From assembly GCA_003161535.1 (NCBI GenBank), contig PMOM01000020.1:1-6223 (forward strand): 6,223 nt of DNA. Direction: 5' to 3'. The notes beneath the pieces are model-generated. The model was not told the origin of the DNA, made no database searches, and saw nothing but the letters and a program-made list of their open reading frames with translations. Shown in pieces: positions 6,101 to 6,223 of the stretch. The translations under genes were made by a program, and so were the position numbers. The first letter of the stretch is position 1, and each line of letters starts with the position of its first letter. Source of the stretch: Caulobacteraceae bacterium. GTDB taxonomy: Bacteria; Pseudomonadota; Alphaproteobacteria; Caulobacterales; Caulobacteraceae.

Positions 6101-6223
6101 CGCGGTATTCACCGATCCGGTCGGGGTAATGATGATGCCGTTGCGGTCGATCAGGAACACCTGACCGTTCGAGCTCAGGGACCCGGCGATGCTGGCGCCG
6201 CCCGGCCCGGTCACCCGGTTCAG
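1..6223 (-). CDS. Giant FHA-like two-partner-secretion exoprotein with MBG repeat stalk (internal part, both ends missing)
   Basis: I translated the minus strand codon by codon from 6223 to 2 and found 2,074 sense codons with no stop and no frame break. Visible residues 1-154 resemble the TPS/haemagglutination-activity domain that guides TpsA proteins to a TpsB pore in the outer membrane. Residues about 155-642 are Gly/Val/Asp/Thr-rich and look beta-helical, including GGTLLLDPANI and VVLQASNDI. From about residue 643 to the edge there are 16 MBG/YDG-type repeats of about 92 residues. The protein is very poor in Cys (2), Trp (2) and Lys (17), with more Asp than Lys plus Arg, as is usual for secreted beta-rich adhesins. 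By analogy it is exported by Sec plus a TpsB partner and acts at the cell surface in adhesion or biofilm formation; the ligand is unknown. Start, signal peptide, C-terminal anchor and promoter are outside the window. An autotransporter with a C-terminal barrel cannot be excluded. Confidence 0.93.
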   Translation of the reverse strand, partial: MNRVTGPGGASIAGSLSSNGQVFLIDRNGIIITPTGSVNTAGFVASSLDIANTDFMSGHYNFSGAGAGAVVNQGAIIAAPGSAVALLGSSVSNEGLISAPLGRVALGSGQSATLDFSGNGFLQVAIPTDLIGDANQALISNSGRIQADGGRVVIQAAAARESVRRTVNMSGVITARGASGQDGAVVLDGGDGGDATVSGAIDVSGPLNGGSIDLTAGHSLSLLGASLTATGGDTGGLIRVGGMFQGGQSTTTTVASLIQKFTGRFGDVGALAASDTTLVDSATTIDVSGAKAGGTVVIWSALQTDQQGSILAGGATGGAVEVSSHELLLTDLSKIDPGPGGTLLLDPANISTVTADNFVANGGTLAETIYTGMIGYDASPDTSYLDIAKLTALINGGTDVVLQASNDISFGGLTVGFAAHPGNIFLSAGRSVFLGSITLSNSNLTVVANDTALDGVVGAQRGPGKGEIDSFNATSFNGATLFGGAGSGGGGGNISLTVGTGLVAGSAGNLRLTGIQTNGSGNITLSTSDQSGVFIQFFPIQDQIGHATDQVPITAAGAVTLTGNILVDTIGGLAVTGQSVSWTDETTSILSGFNGGPVSFTTVAGLGQPGVVTRYGIISNTGGDGPPTDQTRISLGAGGVGPQYSITYGDANPTFTQAHITAGALLSPGGVPDTLAGVLTELSNLTTTGPALFAGVGDQPVTTSATPNLSSTISGYFFNLTTAVDTLSISPKALTPTLTPGAYTYGSPTAVIALTGVVNNDSVQPLASLDGASAPLSPILAGYGFAVNVGAGGHGFTVTGLGGAGAPNYQLAGGTFSSTLSVAQKPLTYSVSDVGRTYGDVPGTTPISFNGVINGDVVTPVAQTTATGGAIIVPAFNTPVGAYVTSVTGLGGTGAVNYSLASVGNINGALNISAKPLTYTAVAANSTYGILATVATPTLSGVVAGDTVTAVTLLNGAPPALSAQTSAGVYAISAGISGASSSNYVVAVSGNTTASLTIAQKAVTVTLSSAGEVYGTPANILTLSGVIGSDDVVPVVTDAFAGATSGVALSMNAGGFDIPGRELVGAHTLTFAGFQGAAAGDYIASVVGASTLTVTPRPLHYTIDTSTVAFGVTGAAPVVTLDTVFGDAIAGSIVATIQGTSTVVPFNNSSMPGGAYTLSLAGPLTGFFASDYSLSPTGDTAGLRTVTPRSVTYTVGAFASTYGTVFNLPGANFSFINSGDDVSGVITVLQGGSAVTLGARSPVGSYTLEVTGLRGAQAGNYVIASSGNSNGSLTISPLTIHYNLSAATSTYGTLATPPAPTFLGLVPGDVVSGTIATLLFNNIPGGPTEPLDARRDAGTYTLTVSALGGPDSGNYTLTTSGNALANLVINPKLVTYAFASVNAVYGSVVTPGAITLTGVLPNDVVFTSSAFGFGGAIEPVGAYAENGVSILGPAAFNYVLDTADSANGVYTITPRPLTAFVSLNGISSVVYGALTPADAVSMIGVNLSGALPQDRLTATLAPSASTPLVASDAGLLKAGSYTYAVTGFTGPGAGNYTLASSTSATFQVAPEALTGTLANTSTTYGSAPVFPAPVINGVFSGDLVAVGGYDVSDLHGTPVVLTTNTAAGAYTFQVQVLSGADASNYSSSIRSAFLTINPKALTYQAVQASSTYGTLAVLTPATLTGTVGADDVSGVYGLSSTLTSRTNAGSYSLTVTSLTGAASGDYTLATTGNTISTLTISPKTLSYVTTAPTQTGVYGATFASPVQLQGILAGDDVSVPTPLAQTGNSLNFVNQILNVGTYRVTLEQQNNTLYALGGGSAGNYALPNDHAASVGAIVVTARTLSYGLSVGASTSVYGSPTTVQVSLNDVAPGTSLAYTLVATAGGASTDVGAVTTLPKNLGVGSYTLSLRPTGVDATNYVLATTVDTNANLTISPKPITAVANSETGVYGSALGDVVELPGVLAGDTVTPIVNLNGATSKSTLTLTASAVGFSLPANQSAGVYTLAVSSLGGAMAGDYTLTNGGVGAPETITQKPLTFSVAPVTGQYGGLTIAACSPGCEMFTGPYFGPGAITLTGIVFGDNVTGNLQLTDNV
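104..118 (-). other. C-x3-C pair (CSPGC), only cysteines in the frame
   Basis: Codons TGT (116-118) and TGC (104-106) encode the only two cysteines found among 2,074 residues. They are three residues apart, with Pro-Gly between them, so a small disulfide loop after export is plausible. The pair lies in the extra loop of unit 15. Confidence 0.85.
182..475 (-). repeat. MBG unit 14
   Basis: Complete unit of 98 residues: KPITAVA lead-in, TGVYGSA, LPGVLAGDTV core, AGVYTLAVSSLGG, GDYTLT and a closing E-T-I-T-Q. The middle loop is enlarged, with a Thr/Ser/Leu-rich stretch around 295-360. Confidence 0.84.
476..760 (-). repeat. MBG unit 13, core Asp missing
   Basis: Complete unit of 95 residues: RTLSYGL lead-in, TSVYGSP, VGSYTLSL, TNYVLA and a closing L-T-I-S-P. 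Where the other complete units have an Asp in the core (G-D-x-V or a variant), this one reads DVAPGTSL, so the core Asp is lost while the rest is kept. Confidence 0.8.
761..1057 (-). repeat. MBG unit 12
   Basis: Complete unit and the longest at 99 residues: KTLSYVT lead-in, TGVYGAT, LQGILAGDDV core, VGTYRVTL, a Gln/Asn-rich insertion (EQQNNTLY), GNYALP and a closing V-V-T-A. The EQQNNTLY stretch falls where other units have a short Gly-rich turn. Confidence 0.8.
1058..1309 (-). repeat. MBG unit 11
   Basis: Complete short unit of 84 residues that matches the consensus throughout: KALTYQA, SSTYGTL, LTGTVGADDV, AGSYSLTVTSLTG, GDYTLATTGN, and a closing L-T-I-S-P. It is the best single example of the family in the window. 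Confidence 0.88.
1310..1573 (-). repeat. MBG unit 10
   Basis: Complete unit of 88 residues: EALTGTL lead-in, TSTTYGSAP, INGVFSGDLV core, AGAYTFQV, SNYSSS and a closing L-T-I-N-P. The linker residue is Glu, the only acidic one in the array. Confidence 0.82.
1574..1861 (-). repeat. MBG unit 9
   Basis: Complete unit of 96 residues: RPLTAFV lead-in, SSVVYGAL, GALPQDRL core, AGSYTYAVTGFTG, GNYTLA and a closing F-Q-V-A-P. A few extra residues separate the lead-in from YG, and the core is degenerate (Q-D-R-L). Confidence 0.8.
1862..2110 (-). repeat. MBG unit 8
   Basis: Complete unit and the shortest of the array at 83 residues: KLVTYAF lead-in, NAVYGSV, LTGVLPNDVV core, VGAYAENG, FNYVLD and a closing Y-T-I-T-P. 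The G-D core reads N-D. Confidence 0.8.
2111..2392 (-). repeat. MBG unit 7
   Basis: Complete unit of 94 residues: LTIHYNL lead-in, TSTYGTL, FLGLVPGDVV core, AGTYTLTVSALGG, GNYTLTTSGN and a closing L-V-I-N-P. The linker position is Leu instead of Lys or Arg. The middle loop carries an unusual Arg-Arg pair (LDARRDAG). Confidence 0.84.
2393..2659 (-). repeat. MBG unit 6
   Basis: Complete unit of 89 residues: RSVTYTV lead-in, ASTYGTV, FINSGDDV core, VGSYTLEVTGLRG, GNYVIASSGNSNGSLTISP. The second half is an almost perfect match to the consensus. Confidence 0.85.
2660..2935 (-). repeat. MBG unit 5, with altered YG motif
   Basis: Complete unit of 92 residues with lead-in RPLHYTI. The hallmark Tyr-Gly is replaced by Phe-Gly (STVAFGV), and the core reads TVFGDAI without the usual L-x-G-V. 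The later motifs GGAYTLSL and SDYSLS are intact, so it is a real but drifted unit. Confidence 0.78.
2936..3223 (-). repeat. MBG unit 4
   Basis: Complete unit of 96 residues: KAVTVTL lead-in, GEVYGTP, LSGVIGSDDV core, VGAHTLTF, GDYIAS and a closing L-T-V-T-P. It has an enlarged middle loop (around AGGFDIPGRELVG), and the conserved Tyr of A-G-x-Y is His. Confidence 0.8.
3224..3481 (-). repeat. MBG unit 3
   Basis: Complete compact unit of 86 residues: KPLTYTA lead-in, NSTYGIL, LSGVVAGDTV core, AGVYAIS, SNYVVA, GNTTASLTIAQ. It lacks the longer middle loop of its neighbours and is close to the consensus. Confidence 0.85.
3482..3751 (-). repeat. MBG unit 2
   Basis: Complete unit of 90 residues: KPLTYSV lead-in, RTYGDVP, FNGVINGDVV core, VGAYVTSVTGLGG, VNYSLA and a closing L-N-I-S-A. 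All consensus positions are kept, including the YGD triplet that is typical of these domains. Confidence 0.85.
3752..4030 (-). repeat. MBG unit 1
   Basis: Complete unit of 93 residues: KALTP lead-in, YTYGSP, LTGVVNNDSV core, GLGGAGAPNYQLA and a closing L-S-V-A-Q. The G-D core reads N-D. The usual A-G-x-Y segment is replaced by GGHGFTVTG, and the middle loop is glycine-rich. Confidence 0.8.
4031..4297 (-). repeat. MBG unit 0, divergent first repeat
   Basis: This unit opens with QYSITYGDANP instead of the standard K-x-L-T-Y lead-in, so only the YGD motif and the closing linker (L-S-I-S-P, then K at 4028-4030) are standard. It has 89 residues and no clear G-D core or N-Y motif; SGYFFNLTT occupies the place where NYxL normally sits. 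It probably caps the stalk where it meets the head. Confidence 0.65.
4298..4999 (-). other. Head-to-stalk junction of the exoprotein, no named domain recognised
   Basis: Visible residues about 409-642 begin with further beta-rich segments (GNIFLSAGRSVFLG, then SNSNLTVVANDTALDGVV), which resemble the end of the FHA-like head. They continue through a glycine run, an NGSGNITLSTSD segment, a Phe/Gln/Asp-rich stretch around 4555-4620 and a segment with VSWTDET, and end in QTRISLGAGGVG before the first repeat. The stretch has no periodicity that I can see and no catalytic or metal-binding motif. It probably connects the beta-helical head to the repeat stalk; that role is inferred from position only. 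It stays in frame throughout. Confidence 0.55.
4748..4777 (-). repeat. Glycine-rich run encoded by G8-A-G5 tract
   Basis: The coding strand has eight consecutive G (4755-4762), one A, then five G (4749-4753), encoding most of the run GGAGSGGGGGN. It acts as a flexible glycine hinge at protein level. At DNA level, homopolymers of this length can slip during replication. A one-base loss would bring TGA into frame at 4735-4737, and a one-base gain would bring TAA into frame at 4671-4673, so either change would remove the whole repeat stalk. Confidence 0.85.
5000..5761 (-). other. Beta-helix-like region with GGTLLLDP and VVLQASNDI signatures
   Basis: Visible residues about 155-408 are short Gly/Val/Ser/Thr strands with repeated turns such as GGDTGGLIRVGG, SGAKAGGTVVIW and TGGAVEVSSHELLL. 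At 5174-5203 the sequence GGTLLLDPANI is followed by a Tyr/Leu-rich segment (SYLDIAKLTALINGGT) and, at 5000-5029, DVVLQASNDI. This sequence of signatures is common directly after the TPS domain in large FHA-like proteins of GC-rich proteobacteria, where the region is expected to extend the beta-helix. I see no catalytic motif. One of the two tryptophans of the window lies here, in VVIWSA. Confidence 0.75.
5642..5662 (-). repeat. Short 9-bp tandem repeat coding DGGDGGD
   Basis: On the plus strand the unit gtcgccgcc occurs twice, followed by a third gtc. In the reading frame this gives Asp-Gly-Gly-Asp-Gly-Gly-Asp within the beta-helix-like part. Because the unit is nine bases, gain or loss of a copy would keep the frame. 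The motif recalls Gly/Asp turns, but a proper RTX nonapeptide series is absent. Confidence 0.75.
5762..6223 (-). other. C-terminal part of TPS / haemagglutination-activity domain
   Basis: The visible protein opens with L-NRVTG-PGGASIAG, then SSNGQVFLIDRNGI (about residues 17-30), and later VVNQGAIIAAPGSAVALLG, SNEGLISAPLGRVALGSG and GRIQADGGRVVI. This order matches the family pattern of NRVTG, I-x-G-x-L, ANGQVFLINPNGI and then NQG rungs. In characterised TpsA proteins this domain folds as a short right-handed beta-helix and is recognised by the POTRA domains of TpsB. Here the usual NPNGI reads DRNGI. The first strands of the domain and the signal peptide are missing because the window ends at 6223. 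The C-terminal border is approximate, since the rungs continue smoothly into the next region. Confidence 0.88.

Noticed and set aside
1..6223. Possible frameshift or pseudogene
   Set aside because: Codon-by-codon reading finds no stop and no loss of repeat register from one end to the other; the window-long frame looks intact.

Overview
The whole window lies inside one gene. Read on the minus strand, with codons running from position 6223 down to position 2, one frame stays open for 2,074 codons without a stop. Neither end of the gene is present. The start codon and signal peptide lie beyond 6223, and the C-terminus lies beyond position 1. I see no second gene, RNA gene, intergenic gap, promoter, terminator, mobile element or CRISPR array. 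The longer open frames on the plus strand are antisense shadows of this GC-rich gene.

The product is a giant surface or secreted exoprotein of the filamentous-haemagglutinin (TpsA-like) type. Layout from N to C (high to low coordinates): (1) about 6223-5762, the C-terminal part of a two-partner-secretion (TPS/haemagglutination-activity) domain, with NRVTG and a QVFLIDRNGI motif; (2) about 5761-5000, a Gly/Val/Asp-rich region that looks like a beta-helix, with the GGTLLLDPANI and VVLQASNDI signatures common in this family; (3) about 4999-4298, a less conserved head-to-stalk junction with a glycine run encoded by a G8 tract; (4) 4297 to 1, an array of 16 MBG/YDG-type repeats (14 complete with both linkers, one divergent first unit, one cut by the window edge). 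The repeats average about 92 residues and are joined by short linkers of the type T-I-x-P-K.

The likely overall design is a secreted head followed by a long rod of beta-rich modules, as in adhesins and matrix proteins. A TpsB-type outer-membrane transporter would be the expected partner but is outside the window, and no ligand can be named. Base composition is strongly GC-rich (about two thirds by eye) with almost no TTA/CTA/TCA codons. The protein style fits a GC-rich proteobacterium, plausibly an alphaproteobacterium such as Caulobacterales or Sphingomonadales; the taxonomic guess is inference only.

No unknown multi-gene system is visible. The points worth a second look are local: a mononucleotide tract whose slippage would truncate the protein, the only two cysteines in the whole reading frame (a C-x3-C insertion in the last visible repeat), a basic residue at nearly every inter-repeat linker, and a few repeats that have lost core residues.
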